Assembly: GCF_030684675.1 (NCBI RefSeq)
Contig: NZ_JAUXXZ010000035.1
Coordinates: 16,926-80,925, forward strand
Reading direction: 5' to 3'
Length of the DNA stretch: 64,000 nucleotides
From: Daejeonella sp.
GTDB taxonomy: Bacteria; Bacteroidota; Bacteroidia; Sphingobacteriales; Sphingobacteriaceae
Shown here: piece after piece, positions 37,701 to 47,054 of the stretch
Layout of the letters: each line of letters opens with the position of its first letter
Numbering within the stretch: position 1 is the stretch's first letter
Made by a program: the position numbers and the translations under genes
The notes under the pieces: model-generated
What the model was told of the DNA's origin: nothing
What the model saw: the letters and a program-made list of their open reading frames with translations, nothing else
The model's database searches: none

Positions 37701-38209
37701 GTAATTGAATATTTGCCATCAATGTCTGTTGAAGCACCGATCATTGTACCTTTAATCCTAATACTAACACCAGGAAGAGATAGCCCTTTACTGTCACTGA
37801 CTATTCCCTTTATTATGATATCTTTTGGAGGGCTTGATTCAGCATTAGGATTATCCAAACTCTTTACTACAATGGTATTTTGAAAAATCTTGTAAGTTAA
37901 AGATTTGTCTTTAAGGCACTTATTCAATGCCTGCTCTATTGTAGCATTTTCAATATTAACATTTATGGTACCAGCTTTAGAAATGTCCCTTTTATCATAT
38001 AGAAAGTGATAATTTGTCTGCTTTTCTATTAAGCTAAGAACATTAGCAATAGAAATATTCTTCTCTCGAAGTGTTACCATTTGACTATAAGTGTTAGCAC
38101 TCACCGTGGAAAGTGTTGCAACTATAATAATCATAGTCAATTTCATAGCCAATAGAATTTTGGACAGTTTAAGTCCTCCAGCAGGAATGACTTTGTAATT
38201 AAATTTCAT
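34748..38209 (-). CDS. SusC/RagA-family TonB-dependent transporter with STN signalling domain
   Basis: A 1153-residue outer-membrane transporter. Domains in order: signal and anchor (1-43), STN domain (about 45-115, with NYHFLYDKRDISK), carboxypeptidase-regulatory-like domain (about 130-210, SLPGVSIRIKGT), a TonB-box region (LTEVVVTALG, about 210-219), plug (about 225-360), and a 22-strand barrel ending in a short aromatic strand (SIGFNLNVRF). The STN domain indicates signalling to the FecR/ECF pair encoded just upstream, so substrate probably induces the locus. Confidence 0.96.
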   Translation of the reverse strand: MKFNYKVIPAGGLKLSKILLAMKLTMIIIVATLSTVSANTYSQMVTLREKNISIANVLSLIEKQTNYHFLYDKRDISKAGTINVNIENATIEQALNKCLKDKSLTYKIFQNTIVVKSLDNPNAESSPPKDIIIKGIVSDSKGLSLPGVSIRIKGTMIGASTDIDGKYSITVPDGNAVLVFSSIGFNSQEISVGDRTSIDVRLSEELTSLTEVVVTALGIKKETKRLGYATATVNALQISENRTVNFMSGLVGKMPGVNITPMGTGPAGSSKIRIRGQSSFGAQNSPLIVVNGVPINNTTFGVGGDFGGQGAVVSTDGGDGLSSINPDDIESMTILKGGAAAALYGSRAQNGVVMITTKSGTSNKGLGVDFNTNYTSDTPLDFTDLQYEYGQGEFGVRPTTANPTSGVWSFGERFQPGMTQVLFDGVTAPYEPVRDRIKKFYQVGSTLTNTVSVSNGGANGGFNLSIANMDNSSIQPNSKFNRRTINLGFNQKISQKLSVSGNIAYSNEKNTNPVVVGGQDNSTPVVIYTLSNSMPFDVLSAKRFDANGDEFVWTRFRNRTNPYMSTYNRFENIKRDRVFGNITAKYNFTDWLYLQGRIGQDYFSRDRDFNDPTGRASNPAAPAGFVNGRFTQEVLRSRELNSDFLLGATKSFKNGFAFDATVGGNQRYSVFDRNSVTVQDFVVRNLYTVANGRVKDPFYDLSEVKINSLYAAAELSYKSYLYLNLTARNDWFSTLAPANRSILYPSANASFIFSEAFEGMPKWFSFGKIRAGYSQVGSDNAVGPYANSLFFGVNNNLFPNPAGAAQPVGSIPSGVVPNANLRPSRVEEAEFGIETKFFENRIGFEVTYYNKITNDQILASQISDASGFTSSVINVGQSKNSGIELMLSGTPFLTKNFRWETNFNFAQNATEVLDLGEGVTEIISGGAAGSNSIRQTVGQNLNGLYATAYLRDAQGRQVFDTNNGRPLRAPQALLIGTTIPKYVGGIFNSFNFKGVTLSGLIDFKLGHYLGSQTNFNLYRHGLHRSTLVGRETNLVTGVGVNQLGAPNAVATPLQTFYETVNTSSIREEFAYNAGFWKLRQITMGYDFTKMLPSRLFIKGLRLSAVANNVAILKKWVPNIDPEMANSVSDNQEGLEQTGLPTSRSIGFNLNVRF

Positions 38210-38236
38210 AACTTTGTTTGGTTTTGGTTAAACATA

Positions 38237-38307
38237 ATTCTTCAATTGGTGATTGGATAATTTGGGAACCAACTATTTACCGGGTAAGTGGGCAAACACT
38301 TCCCGGT
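38237..38307 (-). promoter_or_regulatory. Leader element copy B upstream of susC
   Basis: On the plus strand: ATTCTTCAAT, GATTGGATAATTTGGG, then hairpin ACCGGG-t-AAGTG with CACTTCCCGGT around the loop GGCAAA. It is followed by nine Ts, which are nine As at the 5' side on the coding strand. It sits 28 bp before the susC start, so it is in the 5' untranslated region of susC mRNA. It matches copy A at 27228-27293. Confidence 0.7.
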
Positions 38308-38452
38308 TTTTTTTTCTTTACAAATTGTCAACCTAAAATTTAAATTTTATTAAATAGGCTTTTAATTTCGAGTTCCTTTTTCCTAATTTTTCTGTATTTT
38401 TTATCTCATAATTATAATTTTAGTGAATTATCAATTTTTCATTTCTGGATTC

Positions 38453-39670
38453 TTATTTGTTCATAATAACAATATTTTTCCCTGTAATTTTAAATTTTAC
38501 TCCGGCATAATTGAGTAAGTTCATGAATTCTAAAGCATTTACATTCCGCGAAACTTTTCCTGTAAGATATTTTTTTGGAACTTTTCCTTCAAAAGTTACA
38601 TTTAAATCATACCATGAAGCTACCTGACTCATCACTTCCTCTATACTTGCATCTTTGAATATAAATAATCCATTTTTCCATGCAATTTGTTCTTCAATAT
38701 CAACATTATTCAAAATCGTCAAATTTCCTCCTGTTAGTCGTACCTGCTGTCCCGGCTTTAACAAAAGAGAGGAGTTACCCTCATTGATCTTAACTGAGCC
38801 CTCAACCAGTGTTGTTTTCATTATCTTTTCTTTGGAATAGGCTTTAACATTGAAATGCGTTCCCAATACCTCGATCTCCGTTCTTCCGGACCTCACCATG
38901 AACGGCATAGCAGATTTTTTTACAATTTCAAAATATGCCTCCCCATCCAGCTCGACCTCGCGTATGTTACGCTTGAACACTCCGGGAAACTTTATTGAAG
39001 AAGCTGCATTTAACCACACTTTACTTCCGTCGGGCAGAGTTATCCGGTAACCACCGCCACGCGGCGTGCTGACCACATTAAAATCTCCGTTACGGGCATT
39101 TTTATAATTTCTATCAAATGCATGATAAACTAATTGCCCGTTCTCAGTTTTAATTATTTCGAAACTCTCATTTTTCGCAATAATTCCGTTATTAATGCTA
39201 TCCAGAATAATTCTTTGACCATTTTCAAATGTCAACACAGCTCTATTCCCTCCTGGCGAAAGATCCGTATTTACCTTAGCTGAAACAATTTGAACAGATG
39301 CGGGAGTAATCTTTTCACTCCAGAAATCAAATCCGATAATATTGATGATTATAAGTGCAGCTGCAGCAGAAATACTTATGAATATTAATGGCTTTCTCCT
39401 TGATATTACAGCGGGGACTTCTTCATGAAACTTATTTTTATCTCTCCCGGAAGCTAGGATCTTGTCAAGCATTTCTTGACTCTTTTCAAAACTAAAAAAG
39501 GGAGCTTCCATATGTTGAAAATTCTCCCATTCATCCCTCATCAGCTTGGTTAATTCCTGGTCAGAGCTAGATTTTAAAATGTCGAATAATTCTTTAATCT
39601 CCTTCTGACTGGCAGTTCTATCATAATATTTACTGAAAAGATAAGTTGTCCTGGAGTTTGAAAAATTCAT
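38453..39670 (-). CDS. FecR-family anti-sigma factor
   Basis: A protein of about 405 residues. The frame extends to a TTG at 39691, but the ATG at 39670 gives the usual start. A cytoplasmic N-terminal region of about 90 residues binds sigma. One membrane helix follows (FISISAAAALIIINIIGF). The periplasmic FecR domain contains TPRGGGYRITLPDGSKVWLNA, and the DUF4974 tail starts at FKDASIEEVMSQVASWYDL. It relays the signal from the SusC STN domain to the adjacent sigma factor. Confidence 0.95.
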   Translation of the reverse strand: MNFSNSRTTYLFSKYYDRTASQKEIKELFDILKSSSDQELTKLMRDEWENFQHMEAPFFSFEKSQEMLDKILASGRDKNKFHEEVPAVISRRKPLIFISISAAAALIIINIIGFDFWSEKITPASVQIVSAKVNTDLSPGGNRAVLTFENGQRIILDSINNGIIAKNESFEIIKTENGQLVYHAFDRNYKNARNGDFNVVSTPRGGGYRITLPDGSKVWLNAASSIKFPGVFKRNIREVELDGEAYFEIVKKSAMPFMVRSGRTEIEVLGTHFNVKAYSKEKIMKTTLVEGSVKINEGNSSLLLKPGQQVRLTGGNLTILNNVDIEEQIAWKNGLFIFKDASIEEVMSQVASWYDLNVTFEGKVPKKYLTGKVSRNVNALEFMNLLNYAGVKFKITGKNIVIMNK

Positions 39671-39759
39671 CTTGTTCAAATTAATTAACAAAAAAGAATG
39701 AACTGTTTAATTCTCTTTGTATACAAGACACCAAAGAATCATAAAAGGGGGGTATTGGC

Positions 39760-40332
39760 TTAAATAAAAATAATGGAGAGTATTAATAAAATATGGAAAT
39801 TTGTCAGAACATAATTAGTTATGGAAAAAGTAGCTATCTGTAAATATTTTTTTACTGATTCACGGGAAATGTTCATCCTGTTCGCCACTTCGGCATACCT
39901 TAGTCGCTCATGTCTGCTTAAAAGGTATACCTTTTGTTGTTGAGGAGGTAGACGATCGATTGCTTCGTCAAGGATAGTATAGTAATCGTTGGGATCAGAG
40001 CTTGAACCAATATGTGAGCTCGTATAGCTTTCTTCAAAGTCGTTGAAATGTTGACGTTCAATACTCAGCTTTCTCAAACAATTTAAAGTGTGATTTTTGG
40101 AGATTACAAATAAATATGCTTTAAAATTTTTTACCCCGGCGAGAACTTCCCTGTTCATCCATATTTTAAGGAATACATCCATTACAATCTCTTCAGCAAG
40201 ATCAACAGAGTTGGTGATCCGGAATATATGCTTTCCAAGTTGCTGATGATATTTATAATAAAGTCGATTATAGGCTATTTCGTCGCCTCCAGCGACTTTT
40301 ATCAACTCATTACTTTCAGATAAATCTGACAT
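39760..40332 (-). CDS. ECF RNA polymerase sigma factor (Bacteroidetes FecI-like)
   Basis: A 190-residue sigma-70-family factor. Region 2 includes FRITNSVDLAEEIVMDVFLKIW and region 4 includes LPPQQQKVYLLSRHERLRYAEVANRMNISRESVKK. A hydrophobic tail (VLTNFHILLILSIIFI) is usual in this subgroup. It heads the locus and should drive susC expression once released by FecR. Confidence 0.95.
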   Translation of the reverse strand: MSDLSESNELIKVAGGDEIAYNRLYYKYHQQLGKHIFRITNSVDLAEEIVMDVFLKIWMNREVLAGVKNFKAYLFVISKNHTLNCLRKLSIERQHFNDFEESYTSSHIGSSSDPNDYYTILDEAIDRLPPQQQKVYLLSRHERLRYAEVANRMNISRESVKKYLQIATFSITNYVLTNFHILLILSIIFI

Positions 40333-40691
40333 AAATATTTCTAAAGGATAAGGAAGTTAACAACAATATTACATTAATACAAAATAATTTTATTTATTTT
40401 TTTAAAAAATTTCTTGGAAAAGTGATAAAAACTGTTTATAAATCAAATACTCCAATTGGTAACAATATCCCATCGAGCAATAATGGTTGTTCTGGTAAAT
40501 CAGGAATAAAAAAATAGTTATGAGGCTGCTTCCTGCACAAAAAATCTTAAAATAATTTAAGTGAAAGTTCCAGAACTCTTAAAATCTGTCTAACCGCTTG
40601 TGAGCTACATATCAATAAATTCTAAATATAGAAAGTCAGAATAATTAAATAAATCCTGAATCCCGTAAATTAAATTTCGCAAAACAAAATT
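40333..40691. other. 359-bp AT-rich intergenic region
   Basis: No gene seen. This is the shared upstream region of the sigma-factor operon and the glycine-zipper lipoprotein. It is strongly AT-rich near the sigma gene. Confidence 0.4.
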
Positions 40692-40740
40692 TTTGGCACC
40701 ATTATTTCTGTACTATATTGGCCATCAACCATGTGGCCAA
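40692..40740 (+). promoter_or_regulatory. Candidate promoter with overlapping inverted repeat
   Basis: TTTG (40692-40695), an 18-bp spacer and TATATTGG (40714-40721) fit the Bacteroidota TTTG / TAnnTTTG promoter with one mismatch. A 7-bp inverted repeat TTGGCCA / TGGCCAA (40718-40724 and 40734-40740) overlaps its downstream edge and could be an operator or leader hairpin. Confidence 0.35.
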
Positions 40741-40749
40741 AAGGAAATT

Positions 40750-41208
40750 ATGAAAAATATACTAATCATGTTTGCATTTGCAGTGATAGTTACAGCTTGC
40801 AACAGTAACGCGAATGAGAATGCTAAAATAGATCAGGACTCGATCAGAATGGTAAATCAGCTTGACAGCTTTAAAAGAGCTGCATCAGCAGATTCGGCTG
40901 CAACTGCATTAGCAATCGCAAAAGAAAGAGCTAATACTAAAAATCAGTATCAATCATCAGGTACTTCTTCAAAATCAGTGACAAACACGACAAACACAAC
41001 AACTCAAACAGGTACAACAGCACAGAAAAAAGGCTGGAGTTCAGCTGCTAAGGGTGCAGTTATCGGTGGAGTTATTGGTGCAGGAACAGGAATCATCGTT
41101 GACAAAAAAGATGGCAGAGGTGCTGCAATTGGTGGTGTTGTTGGTGCAGGAACAGGCTATGTAATTGGCAGGGAGCAGGATAAAAAATCCGGCAGAGTGA
41201 ATCAGTAA
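40750..41208 (+). CDS. Glycine-zipper lipoprotein (YMGG-like)
   Basis: About 152 residues from the ATG at 40750; the longer frame begins at an implausible TTG. Lipobox VIVTACN. A low-complexity Thr/Ser/Gln linker is followed by a C-terminal glycine-zipper repeat (GAVIGGVIGAGTGIIVDKK, then GAAIGGVVGAGTGYVIG), typical of small outer-membrane-associated lipoproteins. It may act in envelope integrity. Confidence 0.8.
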   Translation: MKNILIMFAFAVIVTACNSNANENAKIDQDSIRMVNQLDSFKRAASADSAATALAIAKERANTKNQYQSSGTSSKSVTNTTNTTTQTGTTAQKKGWSSAAKGAVIGGVIGAGTGIIVDKKDGRGAAIGGVVGAGTGYVIGREQDKKSGRVNQ

Positions 41209-41224
41209 CAATTTCTACCTATGA

Positions 41225-41266
41225 AAAAAAATGCCCCGGATTAAATTTAATCCGGGGCATTTTTTT
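41225..41266. terminator. Bidirectional intrinsic terminator
   Basis: A perfect 30-bp palindrome (41231-41260, arms ATGCCCCGGATTAAA and TTTAATCCGGGGCAT) flanked by A6 and T6, between the convergent lipoprotein gene and mutS. Confidence 0.92.
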
Positions 41267-41282
41267 GTCTTGATCTCTGGCT

Positions 41283-41321
41283 CTCACTACTCACTACTCA
41301 ATACTCAATACTCAATACTCA
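41283..41321. repeat. Heptamer repeat patch (CTCAATA-type)
   Basis: CTCACTA twice, CTCAATA three times, then CTCAAG. The patch abuts and includes the mutS stop codon. Confidence 0.85.
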
Positions 41322-43931
41322 AGCCTTAAGAACCCTTTGAATCTCATCAAGCTTCATCAGAGCCTCAACCGGCGTCAGTGTATTTACTTCAAGATTATTC
41401 AGCATATCCCTGATCTTAACCAGTACCGGATCATCAATTGAGAACATTTGTAGCTGGTAGGCTTGCTTCTGAACTTTTTTGAGGCTATCTTTGATATCCT
41501 CTCCACCTGTCCTTTCCTGCTCAAGCCGTTTCAATATTTCGTTTGCCCTGCTGACGAGCTTTGGCGGCATTCCAGCCATCTTAGCGACATGTATCCCAAA
41601 ACTATGTTCACTACCTCCAGGAACCAGTTTTCTTAGAAAAATAACTTTGTTCCCTAACTCTTTAACAGACACATTGAAATTCTTTATTCTGCTGAATGAG
41701 TTGGTCAGTTCATTCAATTCATGATAATGTGTCGCAAATAGCGTTTTTGCCTTCGCCGTGGGATGATTATGAAGATATTCTGCAATTGACCAGGCAATTG
41801 ATATTCCATCATAGGTACTGGTACCCCTGCCTATCTCATCCATCAGAATGAGGCTTCGGGGTGATAAATTATTCAGAATGCTAGCTGTTTCATTCATTTC
41901 AACCATGAATGTTGACTCACCCGTGGTGAGGTTATCCGAAGCCCCTACCCGGGTATAAATCTTATCTACAAGGCCAATCTGTGCTTCCTTTGCAGGAACA
42001 AAACAACCCATTTGTGCCATGAGTACGATCAAGCCGGTTTGCCTCAATAAAGCCGATTTTCCCGACATATTCGGACCGGTAATAATTATGATCTGCTGAG
42101 TATCACTGTCAAGGAACACATCGTTGGTAATGTATTCCTCTCCCGAAGGAAGGTTTTTTTCAATAACCGGATGTCTGCCCCCTTTAATATCAATTACACT
42201 GCTTTCATCGATCACAGGCTTGACATAATAATTCCTGATCGCAAGGCTGGCAAAATTTATCAATACATCCAATTGAGCCACTAATTGGGCATTTAATTGA
42301 ATGGGTTTGATAAATTCGGATAGTGCAAAGGTCAATTCATTGTACAGACGGGTTTCCAGAACCTGAATTTTTTCTTCCGCACCAAGGATCTGCTCTTCGT
42401 ATTCTTTTAGCTCCGGGGTAATATAACGTTCCGCATTAACCAGAGTTTGCTTTCTAAGCCATTCGGCAGGAACTTTATCCTTATGGGTATGGGTTACTTC
42501 CAGATAATAACCGAAAACATTATTGAATGCAACTTTTAGGGATGGAATACCGGTAATTTCAGCCTCACGCTTTTGGATTTCGAGCAGGTAGCCCTTTCCT
42601 CCGAATGCGATCTTCCTTAGACGGTCGAGTTCCTCATCAACCCCATCTGCTATAACAGAGCCTTTCGCCAGCATCACCGGCGAATCAGGATTCAGCTCCC
42701 GCTCAATTTTATCCCTGATCAGAACACAGGGATTGAACTGCTCGGCAATCATTTTTAATGGGAAGCTTTCAGATTCATGACAAAGCTCCTTGAGGTTGAA
42801 AATAGCATAAAGTGCCCTTTTCAGTTGCAATACTTCCCGGGGGTTTGCCTTTTGAAGACCAATTTTAGAAATCAGCCTTTCAAGATCCCCTATTTGTTTC
42901 AATTCATGCAATAGTTTTTCACGGAGTTCATCCTGCCCGACAAGGAATTCAACCACATCCAGACGTTCCTGAATTGGTTTTAGCTCCTTCAGTGGCATAA
43001 TGATCCATCGACGAAGTAAACGTGCTCCCATCGGAGAACAGGTCTTATCCAGCACATCTACCAGGCTGACTGCATTCTCATTCGCGGAGCCTATCAGTTC
43101 AAGGTTCCGGATCGTAAACCGGTCCAGCCACATATAACGGTCTTCTTCAATCCTTGAAACAGAGGAAATATGCTGAAGATTACGATGCTCGGTCTCATTC
43201 AGATAATGCAGGGCTACCCCAGCAGCAGTGATAGCAAGCGGATATTTTTCAATTCCAAAGCCTTTCAATGACTTGACATCGAAATGTTTGAGCAGAAATT
43301 CAGAAGCATAATCACCACTATAAGCCCAGTCGTCGAGATGATAGGTATAAAACCGGTCGCCAAAAGTCTCCGTAAAATCGCGCTGCCTGCTTTTTTGAAA
43401 AATTACCTCACTCGGTTTAAAACTCTGAAGCAACTTGTCTATATAATCGGCATTACCCTGCGCAACCAGAAATTCACCCGTCGAGATATCGATAAATGCT
43501 ATCCCAAATGAATTCTTTTCAAAATACAGTGAAGCCAGGTAATTATTGGTGTTTTGCTGAATGATATTATCGCTGTATGAGACACCGGGAGTTATCAGCT
43601 CAGTTACCCCTCTTTTAACAATGGTTTTTGTTGTTTTAGGATCCTCCAGCTGATCACAAATAGCCACTCTTTGACCTGCTCTGACCAATTTTGGCAGATA
43701 AGTTTCAAGAGAGTGATGTGGAAAACCAGCCAGCTCCGTATTAGTGCCCGAACCATTTCCACGTTTAGTTAGCACAATCCCTAATATTCCGGAGGCTTTT
43801 ATCGCATCCTGCCCAAAAGTTTCATAAAAATCGCCTACTCGAAACAATAATAATGCACCGGGATATTTAGCCTTGATGGCATTGTACTGCAGCATTAAAG
43901 GTGTTTCCTTCTGTTCGTTCTTTTTAGACAA
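41319..43931 (-). CDS. mutS: DNA mismatch repair protein MutS
   Basis: An 870-residue protein of normal length. The mismatch-reading FYE motif is at residues 35-37 ([10 protein letters not shown]). It also has Walker [18 protein letters not shown], Walker [17 protein letters not shown], and ATHYHEL. It recognises mispairs and small loops and starts repair with MutL. It is monocistronic here. Confidence 0.98.
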   Translation of the reverse strand: MSKKNEQKETPLMLQYNAIKAKYPGALLLFRVGDFYETFGQDAIKASGILGIVLTKRGNGSGTNTELAGFPHHSLETYLPKLVRAGQRVAICDQLEDPKTTKTIVKRGVTELITPGVSYSDNIIQQNTNNYLASLYFEKNSFGIAFIDISTGEFLVAQGNADYIDKLLQSFKPSEVIFQKSRQRDFTETFGDRFYTYHLDDWAYSGDYASEFLLKHFDVKSLKGFGIEKYPLAITAAGVALHYLNETEHRNLQHISSVSRIEEDRYMWLDRFTIRNLELIGSANENAVSLVDVLDKTCSPMGARLLRRWIIMPLKELKPIQERLDVVEFLVGQDELREKLLHELKQIGDLERLISKIGLQKANPREVLQLKRALYAIFNLKELCHESESFPLKMIAEQFNPCVLIRDKIERELNPDSPVMLAKGSVIADGVDEELDRLRKIAFGGKGYLLEIQKREAEITGIPSLKVAFNNVFGYYLEVTHTHKDKVPAEWLRKQTLVNAERYITPELKEYEEQILGAEEKIQVLETRLYNELTFALSEFIKPIQLNAQLVAQLDVLINFASLAIRNYYVKPVIDESSVIDIKGGRHPVIEKNLPSGEEYITNDVFLDSDTQQIIIITGPNMSGKSALLRQTGLIVLMAQMGCFVPAKEAQIGLVDKIYTRVGASDNLTTGESTFMVEMNETASILNNLSPRSLILMDEIGRGTSTYDGISIAWSIAEYLHNHPTAKAKTLFATHYHELNELTNSFSRIKNFNVSVKELGNKVIFLRKLVPGGSEHSFGIHVAKMAGMPPKLVSRANEILKRLEQERTGGEDIKDSLKKVQKQAYQLQMFSIDDPVLVKIRDMLNNLEVNTLTPVEALMKLDEIQRVLKA

Positions 43932-44117
43932 GTTCTTGCAATTAATCAGGCCATAAAGTTAATGGATTGCATAACTTTTAGAAGATTTGTGGAAAACTGT
44001 CTCAAGGTGGGGAAATCCGCAAACTGATTTTGTTAAATCCCTGTAATAAATAATCAATTTGGTAGTCAAATATGTAGGTTCCTTATCAATTTTCCGAACT
44101 ATTATTTAATTTGCCGC

Positions 44118-45356
44118 GTGCTTTCATACCCTATTAATCTATACAAAAAAGCCTATTCCGGACTTAGTAAGGAAAGCTGGTATCTTTCTTTTGTGATGCT
44201 GATTAACCGCAGCGGAACTATGGTAGTGCCTTTCCTCACTATTTATTGTACTCAGAAATTAAATTTCAGCATAGTTGAGGCGGGATTGATCATGGCAATC
44301 TTCGGACTGGGATCAGTGTTTGGTGCATTTTTCGGTGGAAAGTTTACAGATAAGATTGGCTTCTATTACCTTCAGATTGGAGCACTATTAAGCGGCGGCC
44401 TGATGTTCTTTATGATCAGCTTTCTCGAAACATTTTGGAGCCTGGGAATAGGGACATTCATTCTGAGCATGTGTAATGAGAGCTTCAGACCCGCCAATGC
44501 AACAGCAATAGCCTATTACAGTAATGAGACGACGAGAACAAGATCCAACTCATTAAACAGGCTCGCAGTCAATCTCGGCTGGTCATTTGGTGGAGCTCTG
44601 GGTGGCTTCCTTGCTTCTGTTGATTATCATTTGTTATTTTATGTGGACGGGTTCTCCAACATCCTCGCTGCAGTCTTTCTCATCAAATTATTGCCGGCAG
44701 TAAAAAACTCAAAGTCTAAGGAAACTGAAACTCATGAAATTCAGGTTCAATCCCCTTATCAGGATAAAATATATCTGGCATTTATCGTTTTGACCATATT
44801 GTTTTCATCCTGTTTTTTTCAGTTGTTTACCCTGCAACCGGTATTTTTCAAAACAGAATGGAAATTGACCGAGCAATTTATCGGGGTATTAATGGCTATG
44901 AACGGACTGATCATTGTTTTCACCGAAATGCTTCTGGTAAACAATCTTGAGGGGAAAAGATCTCCACTGTATTTCACCGGTATTGGGGTGATTATAGCAG
45001 CAATTAGTTATGCCATATTAATATTTTTTCCGGCTGCGGCCTGGCTTGCGGTTATTTCCATCATTCTGGTAACACTGGGAGAAATGATTGCTATGCCCTT
45101 CATGAATACCTTTTGGATGAGTCGTTCTAACGACAGAAACCGTGGAGAATATGCAGCCCTGTATACCATTGCATGGTCTATAGCTCAAATCATAGGTCCG
45201 ATTTACGGATCATTTCTGATCGAATACGGGGGTTATAAATTATTCTGGTACTTTATTTTTGGCATTTGCCTGCTGACAGCTGGTGGCTATTTTTACCTCA
45301 ATAATTTAAACAGAAAAAGGGAATTTAAAAATGTGATGAATATCGCTTCTTCTTAA
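44118..45356 (+). CDS. Major facilitator superfamily transporter
   Basis: A 412-residue protein with about 12 membrane segments, starting at a GTG. The MFS loop 2-3 motif is seen as GGKFTDKIGFYYLQ. Sequence style is that of MDR-type exporters (MdtH-like). The substrate is unknown. It overlaps the convergent epimerase gene by 4 bp at the 3' ends. Confidence 0.88.
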   Translation: MLSYPINLYKKAYSGLSKESWYLSFVMLINRSGTMVVPFLTIYCTQKLNFSIVEAGLIMAIFGLGSVFGAFFGGKFTDKIGFYYLQIGALLSGGLMFFMISFLETFWSLGIGTFILSMCNESFRPANATAIAYYSNETTRTRSNSLNRLAVNLGWSFGGALGGFLASVDYHLLFYVDGFSNILAAVFLIKLLPAVKNSKSKETETHEIQVQSPYQDKIYLAFIVLTILFSSCFFQLFTLQPVFFKTEWKLTEQFIGVLMAMNGLIIVFTEMLLVNNLEGKRSPLYFTGIGVIIAAISYAILIFFPAAAWLAVISIILVTLGEMIAMPFMNTFWMSRSNDRNRGEYAALYTIAWSIAQIIGPIYGSFLIEYGGYKLFWYFIFGICLLTAGGYFYLNNLNRKREFKNVMNIASS

Positions 45357-46396
45357 TACAGCGAAATTTTATAACTGGTTCTGCTTCTATAAATCTCGCC
45401 CGGTCTTAAAATAGTCGAAGGAAAATTCGGGATATTCACTGCATTGGTATGATGCTGGGTCTCAAAACAGAGACCGCAATAAGGCGAATAATTTGCTCTA
45501 CCCTTAACTCCTGTATTATTTAAATGCTTACCAGTATAAAATTGCACAGTGGGTTCATCAGTAAATACCTCAAGCTTTATCCCGCTACTTTCTGAGTAAG
45601 CCATTGCCGCCTTTCCCCATTCTCCATACTCTTTGTCCAGTATAAAAGACTGATCATAACCCTTTTCAGGATCCCACACCTTGCTGATCTGTTTTACACC
45701 TCTAAAATCATAGAAAGTATTCTCTACAGCAAGTATTTCACCATTTGGCACCAGGTCACTATGCTGCCCCAGGTAAAAAGAAGCAGGTATTTCCGCAAAA
45801 TGATCTTCAATTGTTCCTGTACCATTCAGATTAAAATAATCATGATGGGTTAAATTAACCGGGGTGGCTTTGTCGGTACTGGCCTCTGTTTGCATGAGCA
45901 GTTCATTATTGTCCTTAAGCTTAAAAGATACCTGCACTCTTAGATTCCCCGGAAAACCTTCCTCTCCATCCTTACTAAGATAGCTGAGAACAAGACGGGC
46001 ATCAGGAATACTTGAAATACTTTCAAGCTTCCATACTTTTCTGTCGAAACCTTCATAACCACCATGAAGCTGATGCGGAGGGTGGTTTGAACTAAGCTTG
46101 TAAAGTTGAGAATCTAATTCAAAAACAGAATTACTGATCCTGTTGGCATACCTCCCGACAATAGCACCCAGATAAGAATTAGATTCAAGATAAGACTGAT
46201 CAATGTAATGCTCCATCTGGTCGAAACCTAGTACAATATCTCTTTGTTTTCCTATACTATCAGGAACGATAAATGATTGGATAATAGCTCCAAAATTACT
46301 GATACTAACTTCAAGTCCATTACTGTTTTTCAATGTAAAAAGATACACATCCTCATTCTGGTGTTGAAATAGTACTGGAGACTGGACTATTGACAT
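45353..46396 (-). CDS. Aldose 1-epimerase (galactose mutarotase)
   Basis: About 347 residues from the ATG at 46396; the longer frame starts at a TTG and adds 13 unlikely residues. GalM motifs: GRYANRIS, HQLHGG, NLTHHDYFNLNG (catalytic His) and LCFETQHHTNAVN (catalytic Glu region). It interconverts the alpha and beta anomers of hexoses. There is no signal peptide, so it is cytoplasmic. Confidence 0.92.
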   Translation of the reverse strand: MSIVQSPVLFQHQNEDVYLFTLKNSNGLEVSISNFGAIIQSFIVPDSIGKQRDIVLGFDQMEHYIDQSYLESNSYLGAIVGRYANRISNSVFELDSQLYKLSSNHPPHQLHGGYEGFDRKVWKLESISSIPDARLVLSYLSKDGEEGFPGNLRVQVSFKLKDNNELLMQTEASTDKATPVNLTHHDYFNLNGTGTIEDHFAEIPASFYLGQHSDLVPNGEILAVENTFYDFRGVKQISKVWDPEKGYDQSFILDKEYGEWGKAAMAYSESSGIKLEVFTDEPTVQFYTGKHLNNTGVKGRANYSPYCGLCFETQHHTNAVNIPNFPSTILRPGEIYRSRTSYKISLY

Positions 46397-46514
46397 ATCT
46401 GATTCTAAAACCAATAAAATGCAAGGGCATTCCAAATCATGAAATTAAGCCAAAATCTTTAATAATTTTGAAAAATAAAGCAGCTTCAATTCGAAGAGGC
46501 TATTTTTGGAAGAT

Positions 46515-47051
46515 ATGCGGAAATTAAAAACAGAAGAACTTGGGCGTGTAGGCATTGAGGAATTTAAAAAACAGGATAAATTGCCCATCACTGTAATATT
46601 GGACAATGTTCGCAGCATGCACAATATTGGTTCTATTTTTCGTACTTCTGATGGGTTTGCGATTGAAAAGATATACTTATGCGGGATTACCGCTCAGCCA
46701 CCTCATCGTGAAATAGAAAAAACAGCCCTTGGGGCGACCCAATCTATTGAATGGGTATATTCAGCAGATATCAGCGAATTAATCCTGAAATTAAAAGAAG
46801 CCCGTTACACCATTATAGCCATTGAGCAGGCGGATAACAGCGTTATGCTCAATGATTTTCAACCTAAAACTTCCGAAAAATATGCCCTAATCTTTGGAAA
46901 TGAGGTAAATGGAGTCAGTGATGAAGCAATGAAACTAATTGATACCTGTATAGAAATCCCTCAATTTGGCACCAAACATTCATTTAATATTGTAGTTTCA
47001 GCCGGGATAGTGCTATGGGACTTTTTTGCCAAACTAAAACTCAGGCCTTAA
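46515..47051 (+). CDS. TrmH/SpoU-family RNA 2'-O-methyltransferase
   Basis: About 178 residues from the ATG at 46515 (a TTG lies three codons earlier). The SPOUT motifs are LDNVRSMHNIGSIFRTSDGF (motif 1), LIFGNEVNGVSDEAM (motif 2) and IPQFGTKHSFNIVVSAGIVL (motif 3). It lacks the N-terminal substrate-binding domain of RlmB, so it resembles TrmH-type tRNA enzymes. The target nucleotide is unknown. Confidence 0.9.
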   Translation: MRKLKTEELGRVGIEEFKKQDKLPITVILDNVRSMHNIGSIFRTSDGFAIEKIYLCGITAQPPHREIEKTALGATQSIEWVYSADISELILKLKEARYTIIAIEQADNSVMLNDFQPKTSEKYALIFGNEVNGVSDEAMKLIDTCIEIPQFGTKHSFNIVVSAGIVLWDFFAKLKLRP

Positions 47052-47054
47052 GCG

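Noticed and set aside
41231..41322. CRISPR-like or repeat-array reading of the palindrome and CTCAATA repeats
   Set aside because: The palindrome is a terminator and the repeats are contiguous heptamers without spacers.
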